Shown here: piece by piece, positions 9,015-17,860 of the stretch | Numbering within the stretch: position 1 is the stretch's first letter | How the letters are laid out: each line of letters starts with the position of its first letter | From: Enterovibrio coralii | GTDB taxonomy: Bacteria > Pseudomonadota > Gammaproteobacteria > Enterobacterales > Vibrionaceae | Reading direction: 5' to 3' | Length of the DNA stretch: 64,000 nucleotides | Assembly: GCF_001559595.1 (NCBI RefSeq) | Contig: NZ_LNTY01000006.1 | Coordinates: 310,001-374,000, forward strand | Program-made: the position numbers and the translations under genes | Notes under the pieces: model-generated | What the model was told of the DNA's origin: nothing | Seen by the model: only the letters and a program-made list of their open reading frames with translations | The model's database searches: none

Positions 9015-10148
9015 TTATGCGTAGCTGGATGTCAGATTAAGCCAGTTACGTTTTTGCTGTTTGAAATCGAACTTCAGGATCTGTAGCTGCTGAACCAAGA
9101 TAGCTTTCTCATACTTCTTCAGCAGGTTTTTCTTCTTAAGGTCTATCAAGCGCTTTTGCGCTTCATAGTATTCGCTCATACGCGATACCAGTGCTTCATA
9201 TTCCTGTTCAATAATTTGCAGGCGATGTGCGGCGTTTGGCATCACACTCAAGCGATCTTGAATATTTTTCAACAACAAAGTCGCACGCGCTTTTTCAATT
9301 CTATCGGCAGGCGTGACACGCAGTTTTTGCGTCAAACCCAACCAGCTTGCTGATTTAATCAACCATTTCGTTGGATCGAATTGCCACCAGTAAATGCCGT
9401 TACGGTAATCATTTTCGAAGATATGATGGAAGTTGTGATAACCCTCACCAAAGGTAAACAGAGCCAGAATACCGTTATCTCGCGCAGTGTTCTTTTCAGT
9501 GTATGGCTGGCTACCCCAAATATGAGCCAGTGAATTGATAAAGAACGTTGTGTGATGGTTAATCACCAAGCGGGTGAAACCAATCAAGATGATTGCACCC
9601 CACACATCGCCGTGGATCAGACCAAACGCAATCGGAATACCGAAGTTAGTGGCAATGACCAAAGGCAGATAGTACTTGTGCTGCCACATGACGACTTTAT
9701 CTTTTTGCAGGTCGCGACAGTTGGTGTAGTCAGAGTAGCGGTGCTTTTGATATTCGCGCAGCATCCAACCAATGTGTGAATACCAGAACCCACGTTTTGC
9801 TGAGTAAGGATCAACGTCGTTGTCATCAACATGGCGATGATGGATACGGTGGTCTGAAGACCAGTGAAGAATACTGTTTTGAACAGCAAATGCGCCGCCC
9901 AGTGCAAAGATCACTTTAAGGACTGGGTGCGCTTCGTAGGCCTTGTGTGACCAAAGACGGTGATAGCCGGCCGTGATAGACAATCCACCGAACGTAAATG
10001 CCACAACAAACATGGCAATTTGGGCCCAGTCAAAACCGTGGTAGTACGCCCAAAGCGGAGTACCAATCGCTGCTACGGCAAAAGTGATGACGAAAACAGC
10101 GACGTTGAGCCAAATAATAGGGGGTTTTTGTGCTTGATTAGATTCCAT
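9015..10148 (-). CDS. Membrane acyl-CoA/fatty-acid desaturase (delta-9 type)
   Basis: A 377-residue integral-membrane di-iron desaturase that introduces a double bond into acyl chains. The three histidine boxes are HRLWSH, HRIHHRHVDDNDVDPY and GEGYHNFHH, with hydrophobic pairs between them (WLNVAVFVITFAVAAIGTPL at the N-terminus). A basic coiled-coil tail of about 80 residues extends the C-terminus. Oxygen-dependent desaturation would complement the anaerobic FabA/FabB route to unsaturated lipids and help cold adaptation. Its promoter carries a FabR-type palindrome overlapping the expected transcription start, so repression by a FabR/DesT-like protein is likely. Confidence 0.92.
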   Translation of the reverse strand: MESNQAQKPPIIWLNVAVFVITFAVAAIGTPLWAYYHGFDWAQIAMFVVAFTFGGLSITAGYHRLWSHKAYEAHPVLKVIFALGGAFAVQNSILHWSSDHRIHHRHVDDNDVDPYSAKRGFWYSHIGWMLREYQKHRYSDYTNCRDLQKDKVVMWQHKYYLPLVIATNFGIPIAFGLIHGDVWGAIILIGFTRLVINHHTTFFINSLAHIWGSQPYTEKNTARDNGILALFTFGEGYHNFHHIFENDYRNGIYWWQFDPTKWLIKSASWLGLTQKLRVTPADRIEKARATLLLKNIQDRLSVMPNAAHRLQIIEQEYEALVSRMSEYYEAQKRLIDLKKKNLLKKYEKAILVQQLQILKFDFKQQKRNWLNLTSSYA

Positions 10149-10168
10149 TTAAAAATACCGCAAATTCC

Positions 10169-10186
10169 AGCGTACACATGTACGCT
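10169..10186 (-). promoter_or_regulatory. FabR/DesT-like operator for the desaturase
   Basis: AGCGTACA-CA-TGTACGCT is a perfect inverted repeat with 8-bp arms, 21 bases upstream of the desaturase ATG and immediately downstream of its -10. The AGCGTACA/TGTACGCT arms match what I recall of the enterobacterial FabR operator; this is from memory. Confidence 0.75.
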
Positions 10187-10215
10187 AGAATAGATTGCGG
10201 CTGAATAGTGGTCAA
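10187..10215 (-). promoter_or_regulatory. Sigma70 promoter of the desaturase
   Basis: On the minus strand, TTGACC (10215-10210) and TATTCT (10192-10187) are separated by exactly 17 bases, a near-consensus sigma70 promoter. The operator starts one base past the -10. Confidence 0.7.
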
Positions 10216-10275
10216 GATAGCTGTTAACAATTTGTCGCAATTTCCACGAGAAAATCATTAACTTCTTCGGATAGC

Positions 10276-10311
10276 CCAAAAACAATGAAACACAAAAGTT
10301 GTGTTTCATTG
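10276..10311 (-). terminator. Terminator of the dgcN-dgcA operon
   Basis: CAATGAAACACAA (10283-10295) pairs perfectly over 13 bases with TTGTGTTTCATTG (10299-10311), loop AAG. On the minus strand it is followed by TTTTT. Confidence 0.75.
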
Positions 10312-10324
10312 GATTGATCAATAC

Positions 10325-11263
10325 TCAGGCAAGAACAATGGAACCAGTCTGATAATTGAGCCCGTTAGGGACATCATCCTTAATCAAAAAAGCACCGTCC
10401 AAATCAACGAGAATGGCTTTAGCGGCAACAGGCAAAGCTGCTTTCATCGCAATTGAGCTTCCCAACATACACCCAACCATAATCTCTAACCCTGCGTCTC
10501 TGGCTGCTTGTTCAAGTTCCAGTGCCGCGGTGAGGCCGCCTGTTTTATCCAGCTTAATATTGACTATCTGATAGCGGGTTGCCAGCAACGGTATGTCTTC
10601 TTTGGTATGACAGCTTTCATCTGCACAAAGCGGAATTGGGCTTTTAAATCCTGTGAGCTTGTCATCTTCTGATGCGGGCAAAGGCTGTTCAATCATGGTG
10701 ATGTTGAGAGGAACCAAGGAATCAATGGTTTCTTGTAAATCCAAAGTAGACCAAGCTTCATTGGCATCAACGATTAGGGTGACGTTTGGTGCCACTTTTC
10801 TCACCGCGCTTAAACGGTTAAATACGTCATCTGCATCGAGCTTTACCTTTATGAGCGTTGCACCTTGCTCAACATAACGTGCAGCTTCTTCTGCCATCGT
10901 TTCAGCATCGGCAATGGAGACTGTCATGGCCGTTTGAATGGTCTCGGGAAGCGGAAGGTCAAATGGAAAGTCGTCAGATGCTAAATCCCACAGCGCACAA
11001 TCCACGGCATTTCTCGCCGCACCTGGCGGCAATAGATATTGCAGTGATTCGCGACCGAAGTCTTTACCTGCGAGAGAGTCTATCTGAGCAATAACGCTGT
11101 CAAAACTCTCTCCATAGCGCCCGGTTGGAGAGCACTCTCCAATGCCAACTTTTCCATCTTTTTCTATCGTTACCTGAATAACCTCAGCGGTCGTCCGACT
11201 GCCACGCGATATTCTAAAAGGCCGCTTTAACGCATATTGAACAACCTGTCGTGTCAGTTTCAT
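10325..11263 (-). CDS. dgcA: N-acetyl-D-glutamate racemase DgcA (enolase superfamily)
   Basis: An enolase-superfamily protein of the dipeptide-epimerase (muconate-lactonizing) subgroup, 312 residues. Catalytic and metal positions are visible: KVK in TLIKVKLDA, Asp in LIVDANEAW, Glu in IEQPLP, Asp in LCADES and Lys in NIKLDKTGG. In isolation it would be called L-Ala-D/L-Glu epimerase (YcjG-like). The partner DUF1611 gene 4 bases upstream and the divergent LysR regulator instead indicate the marine D-glutamate route, where DgcA racemises N-acetyl-D-glutamate to the L form. The pathway call rests on context and is an inference. Confidence 0.82.
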   Translation of the reverse strand: MKLTRQVVQYALKRPFRISRGSRTTAEVIQVTIEKDGKVGIGECSPTGRYGESFDSVIAQIDSLAGKDFGRESLQYLLPPGAARNAVDCALWDLASDDFPFDLPLPETIQTAMTVSIADAETMAEEAARYVEQGATLIKVKLDADDVFNRLSAVRKVAPNVTLIVDANEAWSTLDLQETIDSLVPLNITMIEQPLPASEDDKLTGFKSPIPLCADESCHTKEDIPLLATRYQIVNIKLDKTGGLTAALELEQAARDAGLEIMVGCMLGSSIAMKAALPVAAKAILVDLDGAFLIKDDVPNGLNYQTGSIVLA

Positions 11264-11267
11264 CTAA

Positions 11268-12281
11268 CTAACCTCCAAACACGCTTTCGAGGTGATCAAC
11301 GATAGATGCAACTCCATATCGGACGGGATCGGTAGCCGGCAGTTTGTATTGTTCAGATAAGCGGTTCAGATAAGTCAATGCTTCTGCGTCGTCCAGCTTT
11401 GATGTGTTGACTGCGATGCCCACGAATCGAGGATTAGGGTTGGTGAGCGTTGCCATCGTGAGGGACAAAGACATGATGTCATCGAGAGACGGCATCTCAA
11501 CATGGGGTAGATGTCGCATGTGATCGCGTCCCACTTCATGGCAAAGCACTAACGCATCTGGCTGTGCGCCATGAAGCAGTCCCATAGTGACGCCTGAAAA
11601 CGCCGGGTTAAGCAGCGAGCCTTGTCCTTCGACAAGTTGCCAACGTTCTGGATTACATGCTGGAGATAAGGCTTCCGTGGCACCAGAAATGAAGTCAGCA
11701 ACGACGGCATCAATGGCAATGCCACTTCCTTGGATCAAAATGCCGGTCTGTCCTGTTGCGCAGAATGTTGCGTCCATGCCTCTTTCTAGCATCACTTTTT
11801 CCAATGCTAAGGTCGTGAACATTTTGCCGACTGAGCAGTCTGTTCCAACGGTCAACAGGCGCTTACCCGCGCGTTTTTCACCCGATCCCACATCCAATTT
11901 GTCGTTGTTATGTCGAATGTCGAATAAGGTAACACCGTACTTATCTGCGGCTTCGGCGATGGCAGGCACATCCGTGAGTTTTTGGTGCAAACCAGATGCG
12001 ATATTCATGCCCAGCGATATTGCTTCAACAATGAGTGGTATCCAGTGTTCAGCTAGCACACCTCCCGCATTTGCGGTGCCAAGCACCAGCGTTTTTGCAC
12101 CGTTCTCCGACGCGGTTTTCACGTCCATCTCTGGCAGAGAAAGCGAAGCCGTATTTTCGTTTAAGCGAAGTTGAGCTAGACACTTCTCTGGTCGCCAGTA
12201 ATGGATGCCGCGTGCTGTTTTAATTGAAAGCGGGTCGGAAGAGTCGCCGAGCATGAGTAGATAAGGTGCTGGGATATTCAT
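11268..12281 (-). CDS. dgcN: D-glutamate N-acetyltransferase DgcN (DUF1611)
   Basis: A 337-residue DUF1611 protein. It has the P-loop-like VGTDCSVGKMFTTLALEKV and conserved segments CATGQTGI, VEGQGSLLNPAFSG and LCHEVGRDHMR. Proteins of this family, once annotated only as NAD-dependent epimerase/dehydratase or DUF1611, include DgcN, which acetylates D-glutamate in the DgcN-DgcA pathway. It lies 4 bases upstream of dgcA on the same strand, as expected for an operon, and is transcribed away from the LysR gene. Acetyl-CoA binding is assumed from the family rather than seen. Confidence 0.83.
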   Translation of the reverse strand: MNIPAPYLLMLGDSSDPLSIKTARGIHYWRPEKCLAQLRLNENTASLSLPEMDVKTASENGAKTLVLGTANAGGVLAEHWIPLIVEAISLGMNIASGLHQKLTDVPAIAEAADKYGVTLFDIRHNNDKLDVGSGEKRAGKRLLTVGTDCSVGKMFTTLALEKVMLERGMDATFCATGQTGILIQGSGIAIDAVVADFISGATEALSPACNPERWQLVEGQGSLLNPAFSGVTMGLLHGAQPDALVLCHEVGRDHMRHLPHVEMPSLDDIMSLSLTMATLTNPNPRFVGIAVNTSKLDDAEALTYLNRLSEQYKLPATDPVRYGVASIVDHLESVFGG

Positions 12282-12509
12282 AACACTCCTTGTTTGTCGC
12301 GTACTGACGTTGCTGTTTTTTTAGCTGACTGACATCGTTTTTGTTTAGAACAACTATAAGAACGAAAAGCGGGTTTTGGAAAATGCCGACTTCGCCTAGG
12401 TCATGCATGTTTGTTATCAATATGGGCAATTTATGTGAGAATGATCTTTTTAGTCGACCGGTTGAGTGCATTAGGATGGATATGCTGATGTTTCAAAAGA
12501 AGAGGGTTT

Positions 12510-13400
12510 ATGAATATTGAAAGCAAGTGGTTAGAAGATTTTCTCGTGCTCTCTGATACCAGAAACTTTTCGGCGGCAGCCAACGCCAGAAACATCACAC
12601 AACCGGCTTTTAGTCGTCGCATTCGAATGCTGGAACAGGCCGTAGGCGCAGAACTGATAGACCGAACCCAAACGCCCATTGCGTTGACGGCCAGTGGGAG
12701 AATATTTCGTGTCACTGCCAGAACGCTCATTAATCAAATCACAGACAGTATTGGCGAGATCTCAGCCTTAAATTATACCGATGGCAGCATCGTCAGAGTC
12801 GCTTCCGCCCATTCTTTGGCCTCTCGCGGCGCAAAGGCGATTCGAGGCTCGTTTGAAAAGGCAGAAATACCGTTGCTCAGTATCGAAGCGATGAACGTCG
12901 ACGAGGCGGTTGACGCTCTCCAGCAAGGCGGTTGTGACATATTACTGGCCTTTGATAACGAGCACCTCAAGCTACCACCGTTCGAACATATCCAGATGGG
13001 CGCGGGAAAGCTGATTCCTGTGAGTGGTGTGGATGGGGCGGGCGCACCACATTTCGCGATTGAACCTCATGTCATCTTGCCTTGGCTGGCGTATAGCCCG
13101 TCGCTTTACATGGGAAGACAGCTTGAATCTTTGCGCCAGGAGTTGTCTCTCAAACCTGTTTTCATATCTTCCATGGTCGACTTGTTAAAAGAGCAAGCCA
13201 TTAACGGAAATGGTGTCGCTTGGTTGCCCGACTTTCTGATCTCTGACGAGTTGAAGGATGGTCGTTTGGTCGAAATTGGTGATGAATCTCATCAGCGCGA
13301 TGTGGCGTATTTCGCTTACCGATACCAGTCTCGGTTGCATTCTTCTGGAGAAAAAGTGTGGTCCTCGCTTAAAAAGATAGCAGCACTTAACACGTTATAA
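12510..13400 (+). CDS. dgcR: LysR-type regulator of D-glutamate catabolism (DgcR-like)
   Basis: A 296-residue LysR-family regulator. The N-terminal winged helix is clear (DTRNFSAAANARNITQPAFS then RRIRMLEQAVGAELIDRT), followed by a substrate-binding-like effector domain from about residue 90. It is divergent from dgcN with 228 bases between, the usual layout for a LysR protein controlling its neighbour. The effector is probably D-glutamate or a derivative, by analogy with DgcR. I could not pick out a convincing T-N11-A operator by eye in the intergenic region. Confidence 0.82.
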   Translation: MNIESKWLEDFLVLSDTRNFSAAANARNITQPAFSRRIRMLEQAVGAELIDRTQTPIALTASGRIFRVTARTLINQITDSIGEISALNYTDGSIVRVASAHSLASRGAKAIRGSFEKAEIPLLSIEAMNVDEAVDALQQGGCDILLAFDNEHLKLPPFEHIQMGAGKLIPVSGVDGAGAPHFAIEPHVILPWLAYSPSLYMGRQLESLRQELSLKPVFISSMVDLLKEQAINGNGVAWLPDFLISDELKDGRLVEIGDESHQRDVAYFAYRYQSRLHSSGEKVWSSLKKIAALNTL

Positions 13401-13425
13401 GCTAACGAAAAAATGAATTAAAAAT

Positions 13426-13467
13426 GCGCAAAACACAGAAGTGTAAACATTGCGCTGCTATATTTTT
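13426..13467 (+). terminator. Possible weak terminator after dgcR
   Basis: GCGCAA (13426-13431) and TTGCGC (13450-13455) can pair around an inner ACAC/GTGT pair, and a T run follows at 13463-13469. The stem is interrupted, so confidence is low. It could instead be an operator for the next gene. Confidence 0.35.
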
Positions 13468-13550
13468 TTAACACGCTGCCGATAACGAGGAAAGACGATT
13501 AAATCACTCAAATTTGCTGCGAAAAGTCATTGTTCCGAGCGGGAGGTGTT

Positions 13551-15119
13551 ATGCCGTTGAAAGAACCAATCCCAAACTTCGTCAAGGCGATGGGGCATCG
13601 TGTGGTTAGCTACATTCTGAATATTTCAGAACCCGAAGCACGACAAGTTCTTCAGCAGCAATACAAGCTTTCTCCTAAGCAAAAAGACACCTTGGCATCA
13701 TACATACAACTGTGCCGACAAATGCGTGCTGTAGCCGTTTCTCAGGGTGATATTGAGCAATCTTTTTTCCACCGTTTACCTCATGTCTTACACGGTAATC
13801 ACCATATCTTCACGGTCTGGCACATGCAGAATGACGGCCGATTGGTGGACGTCAAAGGCACGGACTCGTTGTCAAAATGTTTAGCAGCATTAGCTGTCGA
13901 TTTATACCCGCTCTTTTTGGTGAAAGCAGGCACGCGACCTCATTTGTTTTATCGTGCGTCTGGCTATTTAAGTGCGGCGATTTCTCATCTCCCAAACAGC
14001 AAACAACTGTACCGTCAGATCCTCGAAGATTTGTCATTCGAACGGATTTTTGAAGCCATTGGTAATTCGCCCAGTGAAACTTATGGACACTATGCCGATT
14101 CGAACGGCCGAAGAGGGACGATAACACTGTCATCCTTGCCTGCGGCAATCATGATCAACAGCTACGATTTAATGCGTATTCGTGGTCCGGTTTCACTGGA
14201 GATCTTTGTAGATACTGTGCTTGAAATGCTGGAAATCGCACGAAGCGTCGCCGATGGCGAGGTCGCACAGATCCCGCTGTTTGTCGGGTTCCGAAATGCA
14301 GCGCTTAACGACTTTGATGAGTTAGAAACCAAATGGGGAACCTTGCGTCGTTACACGCCCGCCATAGCCGAATACGTCCTTCAAATTCCAAGCCAAATGG
14401 CCAAGCGAAAAGACAGCGGCTTTATGCTTGAATCCGGCTTCGCGTACGCGGTAAATAGTGGCGATTTGCTTGACGACGACGATTGGCCTGATGAGGTTCA
14501 AGAAGCGGAAAATGAAAAAGCGTCGACTGAACTGAACATCACACTGTGTATGGCGATGTGCTTTCTGTCCGAATCCTCTCCGTTTGTCGCGCCTGAGTGG
14601 GTTTGGCGACTCGATCCATTTTCACTCGAAAGTGCGAAAGAGTGGGTCGATACAGTGCAAGAAGCCGAGTATCCGCTTGAGATCACCAATGCTGTTTTAG
14701 ACGATCTTGAAAACTGGAGTCTGCGATTGGAAGACACGGATTCGCGTGGTGTTCGAATTGCGTTTTCTCGCTTGTTCTGTGCGGCGAGACAACCAGATAA
14801 GCTCGATGGTCTGCTAGACAGTATTCTGGCACTGAAAAACCTGTTCGCCGCAGGGTCTGACATTAAACGTGTAGCTGATGGCGTCGGGGCGTTGGTATCG
14901 GGCGGTCATGATGATGCTGTTGCATTGGCAAAAGAACTCCAGGAAGACTGGGAGCTTATCCTGTCTGGTGAAGCTTGGTGGGATGGCGAAGAAGTGCGTG
15001 AAAAAACATTCGCGTGTATTTCGTTGTGTTTGACGTGTCTTCATCACATCTACCTAAAATTCCCAACGCTCATCAGCGACCCAAACAGACTCGAACACAT
15101 TATTGCGTCGAAGTCCTAA
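13551..15119 (+). CDS. Large conserved-looking protein of unknown function
   Basis: Not recognised. The product has 522 residues from the ATG at 13551, which is preceded by a strong GGGAGGTG; an in-frame start at 13530 is less good. It has no signal peptide and no membrane segment. It looks helical, with an acidic stretch in the middle (LLDDDDWPDEVQEAENEKAS). The N-terminal third includes the compact segment FTVWHMQNDGRLVDVKGTDS, and the end is Cys/Leu rich (CISLCLTCLHHIYLKF). Codon use is like its neighbours and the frame is clean over 1.5 kb, so it is a real gene. It follows dgcR by 150 bases on the same strand but shares no obvious function with it. Confidence 0.72.
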   Translation: MPLKEPIPNFVKAMGHRVVSYILNISEPEARQVLQQQYKLSPKQKDTLASYIQLCRQMRAVAVSQGDIEQSFFHRLPHVLHGNHHIFTVWHMQNDGRLVDVKGTDSLSKCLAALAVDLYPLFLVKAGTRPHLFYRASGYLSAAISHLPNSKQLYRQILEDLSFERIFEAIGNSPSETYGHYADSNGRRGTITLSSLPAAIMINSYDLMRIRGPVSLEIFVDTVLEMLEIARSVADGEVAQIPLFVGFRNAALNDFDELETKWGTLRRYTPAIAEYVLQIPSQMAKRKDSGFMLESGFAYAVNSGDLLDDDDWPDEVQEAENEKASTELNITLCMAMCFLSESSPFVAPEWVWRLDPFSLESAKEWVDTVQEAEYPLEITNAVLDDLENWSLRLEDTDSRGVRIAFSRLFCAARQPDKLDGLLDSILALKNLFAAGSDIKRVADGVGALVSGGHDDAVALAKELQEDWELILSGEAWWDGEEVREKTFACISLCLTCLHHIYLKFPTLISDPNRLEHIIASKS

Positions 15120-15270
15120 TACATCGCTTGCAATTGAAAAGTGTCAGGTTGCAGATATGTAGGGGATGTGTGGAATTTTATTTTTCGCAGCCGAAGCAGG
15201 CTTTAGCTCACCAACGATTCTATGTTCTAATGTCTCAGGGAAGTTATAACGTAGAATAATAGGAGTCATC

Positions 15271-17100
15271 GTGAGTGCTAAAGTCAGTCAACTTAATGTT
15301 TTTCCAGTTAAATCCGTCGCAGGTATCAGCCTCTCAAACGTTTGGGTTGAGAAAATAGGTTTCAGTTTCGACCGTCGTTTTATGGTGGCAGACAGCACGG
15401 GCAAGTTTGTGACTGGACGCACTGAACCCAAGATGACGCAGGTTAAAGCCTCAATCAACGCAGATGGAATTACGCTGACGCATCCAACCATGTCGCCGCT
15501 CATGCTGAAATACGCACACTTTTCCTTGGAGCAAGTCGACACCAACGTTTTTAAAGATGAATTCCCGGCTTATTCTACCACTTCGACCGCCAACGCGTGG
15601 TTTAGTCATTTGCTCGGCGGAAAAAAGCAGCTGTTATATATCGGCCATGAGTCCTCTCCACGTGTTTCATCAAGCGCAGAAACCCTAGTCAGTTTCGCCG
15701 ATGGTTTCCCTGTATTGCTGATTTCAGAAGCCTCTCTGGATGCGTTAAACGCTCGATCACCAGACAAGCATTCTATGGATCAATTCCGCACCAATATTGT
15801 TGCTACCGGATGTGAAGCCTTTGAAGAGGATACATGGGGCAAAGTGCGCATTGGTACCGTGGTGTTTGAGGTGTCCCGACCATGTAGCCGCTGTATCTTC
15901 ACGACCTTAGACCTTGAAACGGGTCGTTTCCGCCCAACAGGCGAGCCGATCACCACACTCAGTCAGTTCCGTACAGACGACACGGGCAACGTTAATTTTG
16001 GGATGAATTTGATTGCGTTGAATGAAGGCATCATTTCGGCCGATGACAAAATTGAAGTGCTGGAATATCGCGACGTAGAAGCATACGAAGATAACACGAC
16101 ACCAAAACTGAACCTGAAAGTCAGAGAAGTCGAAACCGTCGCGAAGGATTTCAAAACGTTTTGGTTTGATAGCAAGCAAGGCACGCTGCCAGAGTACAAA
16201 GCAGGCCAGCACTTACCGATTGAATTGAACATCGACGGTAGTCGCGTTCAGCGTCGCTATACTCTGTCTTCTTCTCCAACCCGCCCAGATAGATTGGCCA
16301 TTTCGGTCAAGCGTGTTGAAGGCGGCCAAGTCTCAAACTGGCTTCATGATAATTTCGATGTGGGTTCACTGTTCAAAGCGCAGCAACCTGACGGTCAGTT
16401 TCATCTCCATGACGATGTTGCAAAGCACCGCTCATTGCTTCTGCTTTCTGGTGGTAGCGGTGTAACACCGATGATGTCTATGCTTCGCGCATTGGCTGAT
16501 AATAACGGCATCGAAGATGTGGTGTTCTGGCATCAATGTCGCTCGGAAGAAGATATCCCATTCGAGGATGAGTTGAAGGAACTTGCGAAACAGCACCCGG
16601 GGCTGACGTTGATCTTCACGCTGAGCCGTCCATCTTCTTCATGGGCAGGTGAATCGGGTCGACTCAGCATGGCGCACCTTTCGACCATCAAGGATCTCTC
16701 GGTGCGTGAAATCTACATTTGTGGCCCTCAGGGCTTCATGGATTCGGCGAAAGATTTATTGGGTCAAGCGGGTATTCCAGCAGATAAGATCCAACAAGAA
16801 TTCTTTGAGCCGCCAACGTCTGGCGATGATGTTCCTGCGAGAGATGTGTCTATCACCATCGAAGGCGAGTTCATTTTTGGCAACAATCAGCGTCCTATCT
16901 TGGTACAAGCAGAAGAGTCGGGTGTTCAGGTTGACTATTCCTGCCGTGCAGGCGTGTGCGGTTGCTGCAAACTGAGACTGGTTGAAGGCGAGGTGGACCA
17001 GCCGGATATGCCAGCGTTATTCCCAGGCGAAAAAGAAGAAGGCTTAGTGCTGGCGTGTTGCTGCGTACCTCAAAGTGACGTTGTTCTGACTAAGGTTTAA
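15271..17100 (+). CDS. MOSC-domain / ferredoxin-NADP reductase-like / 2Fe-2S ferredoxin fusion
   Basis: A 609-residue three-part redox protein. Residues 1-120 form a MOSC N-terminal beta-barrel and about 120-270 the MOSC domain, with SRPCSRCIFTTLD providing the conserved molybdenum-cofactor Cys. From about 275 to 505 there is a flavin reductase unit: RRYTLSSSP binds FAD, LLLSGGSGVTPMMSML and YICGPQGFM bind NAD(P)H. Residues 520-609 are a plant-type ferredoxin with SCRAGVCGCCKL and a distal CCC (C-x4-C-x2-C...C). It resembles E. coli YcbX (MOSC plus ferredoxin) fused to an Hcr-like reductase. Likely it reduces N-hydroxylated substrates with its own NAD(P)H module. GTG start with AGGAG upstream; a strong terminator follows. 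Confidence 0.9.
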   Translation: MSAKVSQLNVFPVKSVAGISLSNVWVEKIGFSFDRRFMVADSTGKFVTGRTEPKMTQVKASINADGITLTHPTMSPLMLKYAHFSLEQVDTNVFKDEFPAYSTTSTANAWFSHLLGGKKQLLYIGHESSPRVSSSAETLVSFADGFPVLLISEASLDALNARSPDKHSMDQFRTNIVATGCEAFEEDTWGKVRIGTVVFEVSRPCSRCIFTTLDLETGRFRPTGEPITTLSQFRTDDTGNVNFGMNLIALNEGIISADDKIEVLEYRDVEAYEDNTTPKLNLKVREVETVAKDFKTFWFDSKQGTLPEYKAGQHLPIELNIDGSRVQRRYTLSSSPTRPDRLAISVKRVEGGQVSNWLHDNFDVGSLFKAQQPDGQFHLHDDVAKHRSLLLLSGGSGVTPMMSMLRALADNNGIEDVVFWHQCRSEEDIPFEDELKELAKQHPGLTLIFTLSRPSSSWAGESGRLSMAHLSTIKDLSVREIYICGPQGFMDSAKDLLGQAGIPADKIQQEFFEPPTSGDDVPARDVSITIEGEFIFGNNQRPILVQAEESGVQVDYSCRAGVCGCCKLRLVEGEVDQPDMPALFPGEKEEGLVLACCCVPQSDVVLTKV

Positions 17101-17148
17101 TCAACTGGCAGAAACTTAACGGATTTTTTCTAAAACCTAACATAATTG

Positions 17149-17184
17149 GCTGCCGCCGTGAGTTATCATGGCGGCAGCTTTTTT
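17149..17184 (+). terminator. Strong terminator after the MOSC fusion gene
   Basis: GCTGCCGCC (17149-17157) pairs with GGCGGCAGC (17170-17178) and is followed by six T residues. It overlaps the in-frame start at 17168 of the next reading frame, which argues for the later start at 17201. Confidence 0.9.
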
Positions 17185-17200
17185 ATGGGGTGAATGCGAA

Positions 17201-17860
17201 ATGACAAATACGAAAAAAGCACTGGCAATTTTAGTGGCTGGTGGCATCGCGGTAAGTGGTTATTTAATTGCTAACCAATTGTCTTCAAACCAGCTTTCAT
17301 CCGAAAAAGCCTTGGCTTCATTAACCGCCGAAAGGGACGATGCCAATCTGGCTCTCGCCGCTTCCAGAGAAGAAATTTTGACGTTAACGGCAAAACTGGA
17401 GAGTCAGGCTTCTGACATTGATGCGTTGAATCAAACACTTGTTGAGAAGGACAAAACCTCGCAATCTCTCCAGCAAGAGTTAGATGCTGCGAAGCAAGCG
17501 TCTTTCGTCCAGGCTGCGTCGTTTGAAGCAAAAATCAGTGCGTTGGACATACGAATTGAAGAACTGAAAAAACGTATTGTTGATGCAGACAAACTCTATG
17601 CGCAACGTCATCTGTTGACTAAAAAAGCCGGCGACTTAAACGAGCTCATCCTAAAGGCGAGCCACAAAGCAGAGTTGAGTAAAGCGGCTTGCGAAGAGTT
17701 TAAACAAGGCAATTCGTGGAATTGGGTATCACAAGCGGACTGTGACAACTTCAATAAGTGGCGACAAGAAGGCCAACAACTGATCGTTGAATTTGAAACA
17801 AATAACCAAGCCTTGGACAAGGTAAATCGACAAATTGCGGACTTTAAAATTCCACAGTAA
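17201..17860 (+). CDS. Membrane-anchored coiled-coil protein of unknown function
   Basis: About 219 residues. An N-terminal signal anchor (KKALAILVAGGIAVSGYLIA) is followed by roughly 100 residues of heptad-rich coiled coil (LTAERDDANLALAASREEIL and beyond) and a C-terminal helical part with two Cys (AACEEFKQG and QADCDNFNKW) that could form a periplasmic disulphide. No family name is recognised. The start at 17201 follows GGGGTGAATGCGAA and avoids the terminator stem. It stands between two transcription units and may have its own promoter or arise by read-through. Confidence 0.72.
   Translation: MTNTKKALAILVAGGIAVSGYLIANQLSSNQLSSEKALASLTAERDDANLALAASREEILTLTAKLESQASDIDALNQTLVEKDKTSQSLQQELDAAKQASFVQAASFEAKISALDIRIEELKKRIVDADKLYAQRHLLTKKAGDLNELILKASHKAELSKAACEEFKQGNSWNWVSQADCDNFNKWRQEGQQLIVEFETNNQALDKVNRQIADFKIPQ

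Noticed and set aside
11587-12174. 195-codon frame antisense to dgcN
   Set aside because: Shadow of dgcN; composition is that of the complement of a coding region.
17168-17200. Start of the coiled-coil gene at 17168
   Set aside because: It lies within the terminator stem-loop of the previous gene and would place charged residues before the signal anchor.
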